This document shows positions 17,561 through 26,499 of a stretch of 64,000 bases of DNA, in pieces. The translations under genes were made by a program, and so were the position numbers. The stretch is from Nitrospira sp. (GTDB lineage Bacteria; Nitrospirota; Nitrospiria; Nitrospirales; Nitrospiraceae), in the NCBI GenBank assembly GCA_022226955.1, contig CP092079.1:1705053-1769052 (forward strand), in the 5' to 3' direction. Under the pieces are notes generated by a model that searched no databases, was not told where the DNA came from, and saw only the letters and a program-made list of their open reading frames with translations. Within the stretch, counting starts at the first letter, position 1; every line of letters begins with the position of its first letter.

Positions 17561-18100
17561 CTACTTGCCGGCTTCCGGGGCCGCCGCAGGGGCAGAGGCC
17601 GCTGCAGGTGCAGCCGCAACAGAAGCCGCATCAACCCAGGCCTTCTTACCTTCATCCCAACCCTTGCCGGCCAGCCCGAAGCTGCTTTCGAACAACACGA
17701 GCTTCCATCGATCTTCATCGGACAACTTGCTCTTCCAGGCCTTCATCTTGGTGTTCGGCACACCTTCGGAAATGCGCCAGAACCACACGGCATCAGAATA
17801 CAACTTCATCCGATCGCCGACGCGAAAATCGCGCGCACCCGCCTTGACCGGCTTGCCATCCTTACCGTGACAGCTGGCACAATTTACATCAGGATTTGTC
17901 TCGCCGATGAAAAGCTTCCGACCTTCTTCAAGCTTGGCAGCATCCGCCCACCAGCCCGCAGGCATGTGCTTATCAGCATACTCAGCAGGAGCAGGAGGAG
18001 GCGGAACCACCGGACCTTCACCGCCGCCTTCACCACCTCCGCAACCAGCCACCACTAAACCCAAACCCAGCACCATCATCAAATGCCACGACATTTTCAT
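17561..18100 (-). CDS. Monoheme cytochrome c lipoprotein, first gene of the respiratory operon
   Basis: A 179-residue periplasmic lipoprotein (LVVAGC lipobox, C20) with a Gly/Pro-rich linker, heme site CASCH at 74-78 and an Ala/Pro-rich tail. Its segment VWFWRISEGVPNTKMKAWKS is closely similar to the cytochrome at 8616-9332. GGAGG seven bases before the ATG supports the start. It is the first gene of eleven on this strand and is followed by the CydA-like copy A, so it is likely its electron donor. The upstream 200 bp should hold the operon promoter, but I see no box pair good enough to call. Confidence 0.88.
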   Translation of the reverse strand: MKMSWHLMMVLGLGLVVAGCGGGEGGGEGPVVPPPPAPAEYADKHMPAGWWADAAKLEEGRKLFIGETNPDVNCASCHGKDGKPVKAGARDFRVGDRMKLYSDAVWFWRISEGVPNTKMKAWKSKLSDEDRWKLVLFESSFGLAGKGWDEGKKAWVDAASVAAAPAAASAPAAAPEAGK

Positions 18101-18170
18101 ATAATTTCCTCCACTCCTTTTCTGCGACCCACAACACTTCTCAGCACAACCACATGCGCCATCAAGGCAG

Positions 18171-18210
18171 AAAAAAACGCCTCCGCAGGGGACTACCCCC
18201 TACAAAAGCG
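18171..18210 (-). terminator. Intrinsic terminator of the 18309-18875 gene
   Basis: On the minus strand, CGCTTTTGT-AGGGG / CCCCT-GCGGAGGCG forms a 14-pair stem with several G-U pairs and a 5-base loop, immediately followed by seven T. This is a classic rho-independent terminator that also separates the gene above from the respiratory operon. Confidence 0.8.
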
Positions 18211-18308
18211 CTTCTCTGCATTCACCCCAAAAACCACAGCTATACATTCCCCAAGATTTTAGGCCTTCCCCTTCAACGAGCACATTGCCGCGCCCACAGA
18301 TCGGCCGA

Positions 18309-18875
18309 TTATTTTTTCCGTCGCCCCTGCCCCTTCTCTTGCTTTCCATCCCGCTTGCGCTGAGACCGAGAGACCTTCACACCAATCAACAAAGCAACCA
18401 GTCCACCGATGGACGCTAAAACCACCCACAGCCACGTCGGAGGCGCCGATCGGTCCACGACACAGCCGGATCCGAAATTGACCTGAATCTTTCGCTCACT
18501 CTCAAGATCCTTCGGATCGAACTGAATCTTATGATGCTGCTGCTCGCCTCTCGTCTCAACCAGAAGCGGATCACCTAGGTTGTCATTATGCAGGTGAAAT
18601 GCTGCCTTGTAGTACCCGCCGTCATCCGTTGTGACGGTCTGCCCATATGAAATTCTCGTATCCTTAACTAAGACTTCTGTATTGATGCTCGGCGTCCCAT
18701 CGGCCTTACACACAAACCCTTCGACCGTATACCGATGGTCTGCCTCATGGGTAGCGTACAAAATACCGGGACGTTCAACGGAGGTGAAGATACAGGCTAT
18801 GGCGACAATAATTATCCACCGAAAGCCAGACGCTCTTCTTGATTTCCACTCCACTCGTCCGTGCCGATCTCTCAT
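18309..18875 (-). CDS. Exported hypothetical with carboxypeptidase-regulatory-like domain and C-terminal anchor
   Basis: A 188-residue protein. The N-terminus holds a hydrophobic signal segment (WIIIVAIACIFTS). Residues ~45-135 look like a transthyretin/carboxypeptidase regulatory-like beta-sandwich (YTVEGFVCKADGTPSINTEV, TDDGGYYKAAFHLHN, GDPLLVETRG). A C-terminal helix (WLWVVLASIGGLVALLIGV) and a strongly basic tail follow, so most of the protein faces the periplasm. It precedes the respiratory operon on the same strand but has its own terminator. The start is uncertain because no clear binding site is visible. I infer no specific function. Confidence 0.7.
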   Translation of the reverse strand: MRDRHGRVEWKSRRASGFRWIIIVAIACIFTSVERPGILYATHEADHRYTVEGFVCKADGTPSINTEVLVKDTRISYGQTVTTDDGGYYKAAFHLHNDNLGDPLLVETRGEQQHHKIQFDPKDLESERKIQVNFGSGCVVDRSAPPTWLWVVLASIGGLVALLIGVKVSRSQRKRDGKQEKGQGRRKK

Positions 18876-19116
18876 TCTTACCCATCAAATGACGCTCGGC
18901 AAGCCGACGATTCTCATCTGACGCACCAGTCATTTTTAAGGCCGATTCTTCTAACATAGCCCCTATTCTTTGTCAATTGCAGAGCAGCAAGGAAGGCCCC
19001 GTAGGACTACGAGTTTTTCAATACAGAGAAGATCGGTTGACGATGATAATGGAGTGCACTAAAGGAATGATGTGGAGGGCATGCAAGGCAAAACGGCGCG
19101 AAGATTTTTGAAGCGG

Positions 19117-19509
19117 CTAGAGCAGGCCGCGCGCCCGCGCGTCAGCCTCGACGCGATCGGCTTCAGCGCGCCGCTCCGACTCTTTTTTCGATGTCCAGGC
19201 TTCCCATGAGTTGCCATTCGCGGTGTCTTCGCCGGTAAAAGCGATCGCGGCAATATCGGCATAGGGAATTTTCCTAGGCACAGGATTATCGGCAGGAAAG
19301 ATCTCGATGGCGGGATTTGCGCCGGTCATATGCCTATTGTAAATGTAGCCGCTCAAAGACTCACCGGCACGAAGCTCGAGGGTGACATCACCCCGATAGT
19401 CGAACGCCAGGTCAATCGCCTCAATCGTTTCAGCAGCCGAGACAGGGCGAAACACCCGCCCTTCGAGCGATCCGCCGCCACCTGCCCCATGCTCAGCTGC
19501 GTCAGTCAT
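19117..19509 (-). CDS. Conserved-looking hypothetical protein downstream of hpnH
   Basis: I do not recognise this 130-residue protein. It appears soluble: a Gly-rich N-terminus, a beta-rich core (DLAFDYRGDVTLELRAGESL, AIEIFPADNPVPRKIPYADI, AIAFTGEDTANGNSWEAW) and an Arg/Glu/Ala-rich helical tail. It starts 20 bp after the hpnH stop codon on the same strand, which suggests co-transcription with hopanoid genes. The core with its repeating beta pattern might bind a nucleic acid or ligand, but nothing decides this. No signal peptide or membrane helix is seen. Confidence 0.7.
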   Translation of the reverse strand: MTDAAEHGAGGGGSLEGRVFRPVSAAETIEAIDLAFDYRGDVTLELRAGESLSGYIYNRHMTGANPAIEIFPADNPVPRKIPYADIAAIAFTGEDTANGNSWEAWTSKKESERRAEADRVEADARARGLL

Positions 19510-19528
19510 GATAACCCAGGCCTCTCAT

Positions 19529-20545
19529 CTACCGCGAAGTTGGCAACAGCGTGAGCTTGGCGGTTCGCGCAAATCCAGAAATAGTGCCGAAGGTGTCGCT
19601 CACTGCGGAAGCTTCGTACCCGCAATGAACCATGCACTCCACGCACTTCTCATTTTTGCTCGTGCCATAGTCCTGCCATTCCGTGGTATCCATTAATTCC
19701 TGGAACGTCTTGGCGTACCCTTCCTGCAAAAGATAGCAGGGCTTCTGCCAACCAAATACATTGTAGGTCGGGTTACCCCACGGCGTGCATTCATATTCTT
19801 TTTTCCCCATCAGAAAATCCAGGAACAACGGCGACTGATTGAACTTCCAACCCCGCTTGGGACGGCTAAGAATCCGCGAAAACAGTTCGCGCGTTCGGGC
19901 TTTCTTTAGGAAATGCTGCTGATCCGGCGCTTTCTGATAACTGTAGCCCGGAGAGATCATCATGCCCTCGACTCCCAGCGCCATCATCTCATCGAAAAAC
20001 TTTCTGACGCGGTCGGGATTGGCATCGTCAAACAAGGTCGTATTCGTCGTGACACGATGCCCGCGCTTCAACGCTTCCTTGATCGCCTTGACAGCAATCT
20101 CATAAACTCCGTCGCGGCAGACAGCCAAATCGTGCTCATTTTTCAACCCGTCCATATGCACGCTAAAGGTCAGATATTTGGAGGGCGTAAACTCCTTGAG
20201 CTTGCGTTCCAGCAAAATCGCATTGGTGCACACATACAAATACCGCTTCTGCGCGACCAAGCCCTCGACGATTCGCCCAATTTCAGGATGGATTAGGGGC
20301 TCACCGCCGGGGATCGCTACAATAGGCGCGCCACACTCTTCGGCTGCGGCCCAGCACTGCTCGGGAGTCAATCGCTTGTCGAGAATGTGATCGGGATATT
20401 GAATCTTCCCGCAACCGGCGCACGCGAGATTGCAGCGGAATAGAGGTTCCAACATCAATACCAGCGGATAACGCTTCACCCCACGGAACTTCCGGGCAAG
20501 CACATACGACGCAACCGTATACATTTGGGAAACCGGAACGGCCAT
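19529..20545 (-). CDS. hpnH: HpnH, adenosylhopane synthase-type radical SAM enzyme
   Basis: Radical SAM enzyme that couples adenosine to the hopanoid skeleton (diploptene) to make adenosylhopane, the first step of extended hopanoid side chains. 338 residues, the family length. The [4Fe-4S]/SAM cluster motif CNLACAGC (C38, C42, C45) is visible with the GGEPLIHPEI motif after it. A C-terminal Cys group (ECMVHCGYEASA) is typical of this family's accessory region. It fits the hopanoid genes shc and hpnG at 29-32 kb. It is separated from them by dxs, ispG and tRNA-Cys. The family call is strong. Confidence 0.93.
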   Translation of the reverse strand: MAVPVSQMYTVASYVLARKFRGVKRYPLVLMLEPLFRCNLACAGCGKIQYPDHILDKRLTPEQCWAAAEECGAPIVAIPGGEPLIHPEIGRIVEGLVAQKRYLYVCTNAILLERKLKEFTPSKYLTFSVHMDGLKNEHDLAVCRDGVYEIAVKAIKEALKRGHRVTTNTTLFDDANPDRVRKFFDEMMALGVEGMMISPGYSYQKAPDQQHFLKKARTRELFSRILSRPKRGWKFNQSPLFLDFLMGKKEYECTPWGNPTYNVFGWQKPCYLLQEGYAKTFQELMDTTEWQDYGTSKNEKCVECMVHCGYEASAVSDTFGTISGFARTAKLTLLPTSR

Positions 20546-20760
20546 TTCCCACTCCTTCCGATCAAGTTATATAAGTGGACGGCTGTGACGACAGCCGGAT
20601 ATAGAGGCACCAGAAAATCCGATAAATTTTAACACCTGCTTCAGACTCAGTCAATTTGGACACAAGCAGAGTGTTTGATGCGGGCCTCGCACGACAGGCT
20701 CGACCGGAAGCCACCAGTTATTCAACGACGCACCTTACGAGGAAATAGTAGGCTGGAAAT

Positions 20761-20835
20761 TGGAGGCGCCGAGCGGGTTCGAACCGCTGCATCGCAGTTT
20801 TGCAGACTGCTCCCTTACCACTTGGGTACGGCGCC
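20761..20835 (-). tRNA. tRNA-Cys (anticodon GCA)
   Basis: Minus-strand cloverleaf: acceptor GGCGCCG with CGGCGCC, D-arm CCCAAGTGGTAAGGG, anticodon arm GCAGT-CTGCAAA-ACTGC with anticodon GCA, T-arm GTTCGAACC, discriminator T and encoded CCA. Confidence 0.95.
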
Positions 20836-20923
20836 TCACGAAGGTGCGCATTATAGCGGCCCTTCGTCCAGTATCTCAACAACCGTTTTAAAAGAGATCG
20901 GCGTCGGAAGGTCTGAATATCGT

Positions 20924-22108
20924 CTACAGATTAGGCAGAACAGGAATTTCTTTGCCCAGCGTCGTCGATTGCGAAGGATCCGGACCCATCGACTCCCATC
21001 CCTCGTCAGAGGAGGAAGCGACAGTCTCTCCGCTCGCCTCGGCTTCTTTTTCTTTTGCCAAAATCTCTACTTCTTCGATCAGAGTATCCATCAGTTCTCC
21101 GATAGGAACCTTGCGAACGAGCTTGCCCTTCTTAAACAAAATTCCTTTGCCCTCGCCTCCGGCCACCCCAATATCCGCTTCCTTGCCTTCGCCGATTCCA
21201 TTCACGACGCATCCGAGCACCGAAACATTGAGTGGCGTCTTGATATGCCCGAGTTTCTTTTCGAGCTCGTTAGCCATCTTCACTACATCGATTTCGACAC
21301 GTCCACAGGTCGGGCAAGCGATCACGTTGATCCCACGATGGCGCAGCTCCAACGATTTCAAAATCTCAAACCCAACCTTTACTTCCTCGACAGGGTCTGC
21401 CGCGAGAGATACGCGCAACGTATCGCCGATCCCCTGCGAGAGTAAATAGCCAAGCCCCATGGCCGACTTCACGGCACCGGTCATCGCCGTCCCGGCTTCA
21501 GTGATGCCGATATGAAGCGGATAATCAGACTGATGGGCGAATAGCCAATAGGCATCGATCGCATGATGCACATCGGACGCCTTAAGCGAGACTTTCATAT
21601 TGGTGAAGCCGACATCCTCCAATGCGCGCACGGCATTCAGCGCGGACTCCGCCAGCGCTTCAGGAGACGGCCATCCATACTTGTCCAGCAGATGGCGCTC
21701 TAGCGACCCGCCGTTGACTCCGACCCGCAAAGGGATTCCGCGGTCATTTACCGCCTTGATGACTTCCTCAACCTTCCACCATGCGCCGATGTTGCCCGGA
21801 TTGATGCGTACGCAATCCACGACTTCCGCCGCCTTGAGCGCAAGCCGGTGATCGAAGTGAATGTCGGCGATCAACGGAACGGTCATCGCAGCTTTGATTT
21901 TTGGCAGAGCCGCAGCAGCCTCATCGTCCGGCACTGCGACGCGAATCACTTCACAACCAGCCGTCTCCAGCTGACGAATTTGCTCGACCGTCGCGGCAAC
22001 ATCGCGAGTATCGGTGGAACACATCGACTGCACGGAAACAGGTGCGTCCCCGCCGATCTTAAGAGCGCCGACTTTGATCTGCTTGGTTTTTCGTCTGGCG
22101 ATATGCAT
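20924..22108 (-). CDS. ispG: IspG, 4-hydroxy-3-methylbut-2-enyl diphosphate synthase
   Basis: MEP-pathway enzyme that reduces 2-C-methylerythritol cyclodiphosphate to HMBPP with a [4Fe-4S] cluster. 394 residues. The TIM-barrel part holds DAPVSVQSMCSTDTRDVAA-like substrate motifs (MCSTDTRD) and the reductase part has the three cluster cysteines in ACPTCGRVEIDV and LGCVVNGIGE. The last ~40 residues are an acidic, low-complexity extension (EKEAEASGETVASSSDEG) beyond the usual end. It starts 12 bp after the dxs stop codon, so the two are clearly co-transcribed. Confidence 0.96.
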   Translation of the reverse strand: MHIARRKTKQIKVGALKIGGDAPVSVQSMCSTDTRDVAATVEQIRQLETAGCEVIRVAVPDDEAAAALPKIKAAMTVPLIADIHFDHRLALKAAEVVDCVRINPGNIGAWWKVEEVIKAVNDRGIPLRVGVNGGSLERHLLDKYGWPSPEALAESALNAVRALEDVGFTNMKVSLKASDVHHAIDAYWLFAHQSDYPLHIGITEAGTAMTGAVKSAMGLGYLLSQGIGDTLRVSLAADPVEEVKVGFEILKSLELRHRGINVIACPTCGRVEIDVVKMANELEKKLGHIKTPLNVSVLGCVVNGIGEGKEADIGVAGGEGKGILFKKGKLVRKVPIGELMDTLIEEVEILAKEKEAEASGETVASSSDEGWESMGPDPSQSTTLGKEIPVLPNL

Positions 22109-22120
22109 GGCCTAGGTCGC

Positions 22121-24070
22121 TTAGCTCCCCTGCTCGTCCCCATGCGGAAGATGATCGATGGAGGCGCCGACGGCAAATCGATCCTGCTTTGAAACCGGAG
22201 CCTTCCCGACCAGCTCCTTGACGCTCTGATAAATACCTTCGGCCGTAAGCCCGTAGCGCTCCCGCAGAAGATCCTGCGGCCCCTGCTCAATATACCAATC
22301 CGGGAGGCCGAGCACCTTGGTCGTCACATCGGTGATGCGGGCATCGGACAACACCTCCAAGACGGCGGAACCGAATCCGCCCATCTTGCATCCTTCTTCC
22401 ACCGTCACCACGTACCGCACACGTTTCGCTACATCGGCAATCAATTCCTGATCGATTGGCTTCACAAACCGCGCGTTCACCACGGCGGTTGAAATGCCCT
22501 CTTTACTCAGCCGTTCCGCGGCTTGCATGGCTTGCCAGACGGAGACCCCAATGGCAACAATCGCGACATCGGAACCGTCCTTCATCAGCTCGCCTTTTCC
22601 GACCGGAAGCGCCGCCGGCGAGGCATCCATCTGGACACCGAGGCTCACTCCGCGCGGATACCGGATGGAGACCGGCCCGTCATGCTGAATGCAAGTCTTC
22701 ATCATATGCTGCAATTCATTTTCATCCTTCGGCGCCATCACCACCATATTCGGCGCATGGCGCAGATAGGCGTAATCGAACGCCCCGTGATGCGTCGTGC
22801 CATCCTCAGCAACCAGCCCGCCGCGATCGATGCAAAACACCACGGGGAGATTCTGGGTGGCCACATCGTGGACCACCTGATCGTAGGCCCGCTGCAGGAA
22901 GGTCGAGTACATCGCCACCACCGGCTTGATGCCCTGCGTCGCAAGCCCCGCCGCGAACGTCACGGCATGCTGCTCGGCAATTCCGACATCGTATATGCGA
23001 TCGGGGAATTCCTTTTCGAATCCGGTAAGACCGGTTCCTTCACACATCGCCGCCGTAATGGCAACGATCCGTTTGTCTTCGCGGGCCAGCTTCACCAACG
23101 AGTCCATGGCGATTTGCGTATAGGAAGGACGGGCGGCTTTCTTGGCCGGCACACCGGTCTCGCGCACGAACGGCGGACAGGCATGGAACCAGACCGGATT
23201 ATTGATAGCCGGCTCATACCCAAGCCCCTTCTTCGTGATCACATGCAGCAACACCGGCCCCTTCATCTTCAGCACATTCTCCAGGGTCGGAAGCAAATGC
23301 TCGAAATTATGGCCGTCGATCGGACCGGAATACTGAAACCCCAGCTCTTCAAACAGCAATCCAGGAAGAATCGCCCCCTTCGCCAACTCCTCAGCCCGAC
23401 GCGCCAGCTTCTGCATATCCTCTCCGATGTGAGGAATCTTTCGCAGAAGCTGCCCGGTTTCTTCCCGCATTTTCCCATAGAACTCACCGGTAATCGTCCG
23501 GCTCAAATAGGAAGAAATTGCACCGACGTTCTTCGAAATCGACATTTGATTGTCGTTCAAGATCACCAAGAAATCCTTGTTTAACCCACCGGCATGATGC
23601 AACCCTTCGAGCGTCATGCCCGCTGTCATCGCGCCGTCTCCGACGACACAGACGACTTTATTTTTCTGCTTCAGTTGCTCGCGCGCTTCAACAAGCCCGA
23701 ACGCCGCCGACACGCCGGTGCCGGCATGACCGGCATTGAAGGCGTCATAGGCACTCTCTTCCCTTTTACAAAAACCGCTCAACCCGCCGTACTGACGCAA
23801 TGTATGAAACTGCTCGCGGCGGCCGGTCAGCAATTTATGCGCATAGGCCTGATTGCTGGTATCCCAGACGATTTTGTCGGTAGGCGTCTTCAAGAGATAA
23901 TGCAGCGCCACAGTGAGTTCCACGACGCCGAGATTCGATGCGAGATGTCCGCCAACACTCGATACCGTGCTGATAATCTGTTCGCGAATTTCTTCGCATA
24001 GCGAGGGCAATTGGCTCACCGGCACCCGCTTGAGATCTGCTGGGCTTTGAATGGTCTTGAGGATCGACAT
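22121..24070 (-). CDS. dxs: Dxs, 1-deoxy-D-xylulose-5-phosphate synthase
   Basis: Thiamin-diphosphate enzyme that condenses pyruvate and glyceraldehyde 3-phosphate, the first and usually controlling step of the MEP isoprenoid pathway. 649 residues, normal length. The ThDP motif GDG...NDN is visible in CVVGDGAMTAGMTLEG and LVILNDNQMSISKNVG. The transketolase-type pyrimidine domain (DVGIAEQHAVTFAAGLA) and the C-terminal domain (MGGFGSAVLEVLSD) follow. It is followed 12 bp later by ispG, and preceded on the same strand by outer-membrane and Mla genes with a 176-bp gap. Confidence 0.97.
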   Translation of the reverse strand: MSILKTIQSPADLKRVPVSQLPSLCEEIREQIISTVSSVGGHLASNLGVVELTVALHYLLKTPTDKIVWDTSNQAYAHKLLTGRREQFHTLRQYGGLSGFCKREESAYDAFNAGHAGTGVSAAFGLVEAREQLKQKNKVVCVVGDGAMTAGMTLEGLHHAGGLNKDFLVILNDNQMSISKNVGAISSYLSRTITGEFYGKMREETGQLLRKIPHIGEDMQKLARRAEELAKGAILPGLLFEELGFQYSGPIDGHNFEHLLPTLENVLKMKGPVLLHVITKKGLGYEPAINNPVWFHACPPFVRETGVPAKKAARPSYTQIAMDSLVKLAREDKRIVAITAAMCEGTGLTGFEKEFPDRIYDVGIAEQHAVTFAAGLATQGIKPVVAMYSTFLQRAYDQVVHDVATQNLPVVFCIDRGGLVAEDGTTHHGAFDYAYLRHAPNMVVMAPKDENELQHMMKTCIQHDGPVSIRYPRGVSLGVQMDASPAALPVGKGELMKDGSDVAIVAIGVSVWQAMQAAERLSKEGISTAVVNARFVKPIDQELIADVAKRVRYVVTVEEGCKMGGFGSAVLEVLSDARITDVTTKVLGLPDWYIEQGPQDLLRERYGLTAEGIYQSVKELVGKAPVSKQDRFAVGASIDHLPHGDEQGS

Positions 24071-24246
24071 AGGATGGTCTCCCTTAAAATCGTATCTCAG
24101 CTATTCTGATTGATTTTCACGAACGACGAGACAGAAGGTCGATGCACCCGCATCACCGTGGATTGCAATAAAATTATCTGTCAGTTTCACATAAGAGCCC
24201 TTTGCTGTCAAGCAGTTAGGCGCGCCATCGATCGAATCGCCGCGCT

Positions 24247-25260
24247 TCATGACTCAAATTGAAACGTCATCACTGTAGAGAGCGTAAAATCGGCGGCACT
24301 CCCGACAATGAAGTCTAGATTTTCAACGGCATACACCTGCCAAAGCAACTGCGGGCGCAGGCGGTAATTAAACCCAAGCACTCCTTCTGTGACTCCCACA
24401 TCGAACACATGCGAACCAGTTCCATGTAGCGGCGACGAGTAATAGTCGAAATGCCCCACGATAGAGAAATTCTCCGACCAGAGATATTCCACTGCAACCA
24501 ACGCAGAAACGACCGGCTGCAACTCGAACCCTGCAATACGGCCGGTCGGAATGACTCCGTTGAAATTCACATAGGCCATCCAATTCTTGGCAAGATGTTT
24601 CTCCATGGCCACACCAACCCCGTAATCGGGGCTGCCGCTCCCCAAGAGATGCGACTCGTCTCCCGTCGGGAGCTTGATCGCGGCACGAAACGAAATCGAC
24701 GGCAACATATTCGTTTCGGTCAGCACCTGGTACTTTCCCAGAATAGAGGCATCGCCCAGGCCGACAGCGCCATTCCGCGTGTTGATCGCGGTTCGCCCAC
24801 GCGAGACCACGCTATACGCATAGTTGGTGTCTTCCAATGCTCTGCGATCCGGCGCTAGCCCGGTCGTCCCCCGCTCAACAGCCGAGATCATTCCATTCAT
24901 GATCCCCTGATACCGGTACAGCACCGGAATTTCCACCGCCATTTCCAGCCGCTCAGTCACACCGTATCGGAGAAACAATCCCGACCGAACACTTTCAAAC
25001 TTCATCGAGACCGACGCCTGCGGAGTCGTATCGGAAAAGACGTTGGCGGTATTGGCCAGTTCAACCCGCAAGTCGAGCGCGCCCGGCTTCAAGACCGTCG
25101 CCCGATCGCCAGCCATTCCGAGCACTAATTGGTGAAGCGGCTGGAAATTTCTGACTGGGAACGGACCAAATCCATCAGCCCATACAAACTGAGGGTTCAC
25201 TCCACCGGCTAGCGCAAGGCTCACGAACAGAATGACAAGAACAACCCGCCCCCAGAACAT
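24247..25260 (-). CDS. DUF3187-type predicted outer-membrane beta-barrel protein
   Basis: A 337-residue exported protein. A signal peptide (MFWGRVVLVILFVSLALAGG) is followed by GPFPVRNFQPLHQLVLGM, typical of the DUF3187 family. The remaining sequence alternates hydrophobic and polar residues (VSMKFESVRSGLFLRYGV, MAYVNFNGVIPTGRIAGF) and ends in VMTFQFES, with a C-terminal aromatic as expected for a BAM-inserted barrel. It lies 15 bp after the Omp85-like gene on the same strand. Function is not known; the company of lipid-trafficking genes suggests an envelope role. Confidence 0.75.
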   Translation of the reverse strand: MFWGRVVLVILFVSLALAGGVNPQFVWADGFGPFPVRNFQPLHQLVLGMAGDRATVLKPGALDLRVELANTANVFSDTTPQASVSMKFESVRSGLFLRYGVTERLEMAVEIPVLYRYQGIMNGMISAVERGTTGLAPDRRALEDTNYAYSVVSRGRTAINTRNGAVGLGDASILGKYQVLTETNMLPSISFRAAIKLPTGDESHLLGSGSPDYGVGVAMEKHLAKNWMAYVNFNGVIPTGRIAGFELQPVVSALVAVEYLWSENFSIVGHFDYYSSPLHGTGSHVFDVGVTEGVLGFNYRLRPQLLWQVYAVENLDFIVGSAADFTLSTVMTFQFES

Positions 25261-25275
25261 CTTCTGCCTCGCTCC

Positions 25276-26478
25276 CTAATAAGGAAAATCAAGCCCGGCG
25301 AAAATGGCGCCGCCTTCACGGCTGAATCCATAATCGAGACGCCCCACGACATTCGGCCGCACAATGCCGCGGATGCCGATCCCTGGCGTCATCCGGTAAT
25401 CTTTGGCGCTGACATCTTTGAAATTCCCAAAAACTTGCCCGGTATCCAGAAACGGCGCCAATTCAAAATCGGCCATGACTCCGGCCAGCCTCGTGCGGGC
25501 GATATGAATCCGCTCCTCAATACTGATGGCGATCAAATGTTTATCGATGTACCGGTCGACACCGAACCCGCGGAGATTGTTCTGCCCACCCAGCGAGCTT
25601 TGCTCAAAAAACGGAACCTGCGTGCCGATCGTCGCTTGTAAATTCGCCCGCACCACAAGAATGGCTCGCTTAGATTCGCTGGGAAACAGCTTCTTGATGT
25701 CGAGTTCATAGCGCGAATAGATCGGATGCTCTCCGTTTCTCACATTCTGATTCAACTCCGCGTAGGCCGTGATGGCCATCCCGTCCGTCGGCGTCACCAA
25801 GTTATTGCGCGTATCGTAATAAAAGCTCGCGCGATGCCCGACGATGATCGACTCCCCACTCACACCGTCCACCCCTCCAAATCGCTCGGCCGTATACGGA
25901 AGATTGGTCGCCCCGCGCTGGAGCTGCACATCGCGAACACGCTGCGCCAACGCGATTTGGGTCACCTCATTCATATAGACACCGAACCGCCAATTAGCCC
26001 GTATTTCCCGGTCGGTATAATTCGTCTCATTGCCTTCCACGGAATCCTGCCCAAGGCCGAAAAACCGGGACGTGGCATTCTTGAAAAACGATCCGCCGAA
26101 CTGCAGAAAATACCGCCCGTTACTGAAGGCGGGATCCACATAAGAAAAGACGAGCTTGCGTTCGATTTTTTCCGTAAGCGACGCGATAAACTGAATTTGC
26201 CGCCCGCCCGGCTCGTACTGAAAGAAATTGAATACTCCCCGGGTGCCGACGATCGAATTCCGAATCAGCATGGGAGCCATCAAATACTTCAGCTCTCCAT
26301 CGGGATCGGTGATCAGAATCGGCATGATCAGCCCGAGATCGTTCCCGTCGTTGCGCGTCGTCGACACCGAAGGGACAGGGATGACTTGCGTGCCTGCCCA
26401 GGCGGAAGACAAGCATAACCCGTCGTGCCCTATCCACAGACACAGGGTCAATACAGCAAGTCGATGCAGGAAAGACAT
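25276..26478 (-). CDS. Omp85/surface-antigen-type outer-membrane beta-barrel
   Basis: A 400-residue exported barrel of the bacterial surface antigen (D15/BamA-TamA) type without obvious POTRA domains. Signal peptide ends near SSAWA. Visible elements are FSYVDPAFSNGRYFLQFG, the motif SLGGQNNLRGFGVDRYID (the RGF/RGY-type lid loop of Omp85 proteins) and the C-terminal SREGGAIFAGLDFPY, ending in the Tyr expected at a barrel terminus. It is 15-21 bp from its neighbours in a mla-type operon. Such proteins often help move lipid or protein to the outer membrane; the substrate is unknown. Confidence 0.82.
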   Translation of the reverse strand: MSFLHRLAVLTLCLWIGHDGLCLSSAWAGTQVIPVPSVSTTRNDGNDLGLIMPILITDPDGELKYLMAPMLIRNSIVGTRGVFNFFQYEPGGRQIQFIASLTEKIERKLVFSYVDPAFSNGRYFLQFGGSFFKNATSRFFGLGQDSVEGNETNYTDREIRANWRFGVYMNEVTQIALAQRVRDVQLQRGATNLPYTAERFGGVDGVSGESIIVGHRASFYYDTRNNLVTPTDGMAITAYAELNQNVRNGEHPIYSRYELDIKKLFPSESKRAILVVRANLQATIGTQVPFFEQSSLGGQNNLRGFGVDRYIDKHLIAISIEERIHIARTRLAGVMADFELAPFLDTGQVFGNFKDVSAKDYRMTPGIGIRGIVRPNVVGRLDYGFSREGGAIFAGLDFPY

Positions 26479-26499
26479 GAACAGGCGGCCTGACTGGTC

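Noticed and set aside
18775-18957. 60-residue minus-strand frame upstream of the 18309-18875 gene
   Set aside because: It overlaps the start of the larger, more plausible frame and has no recognisable features.
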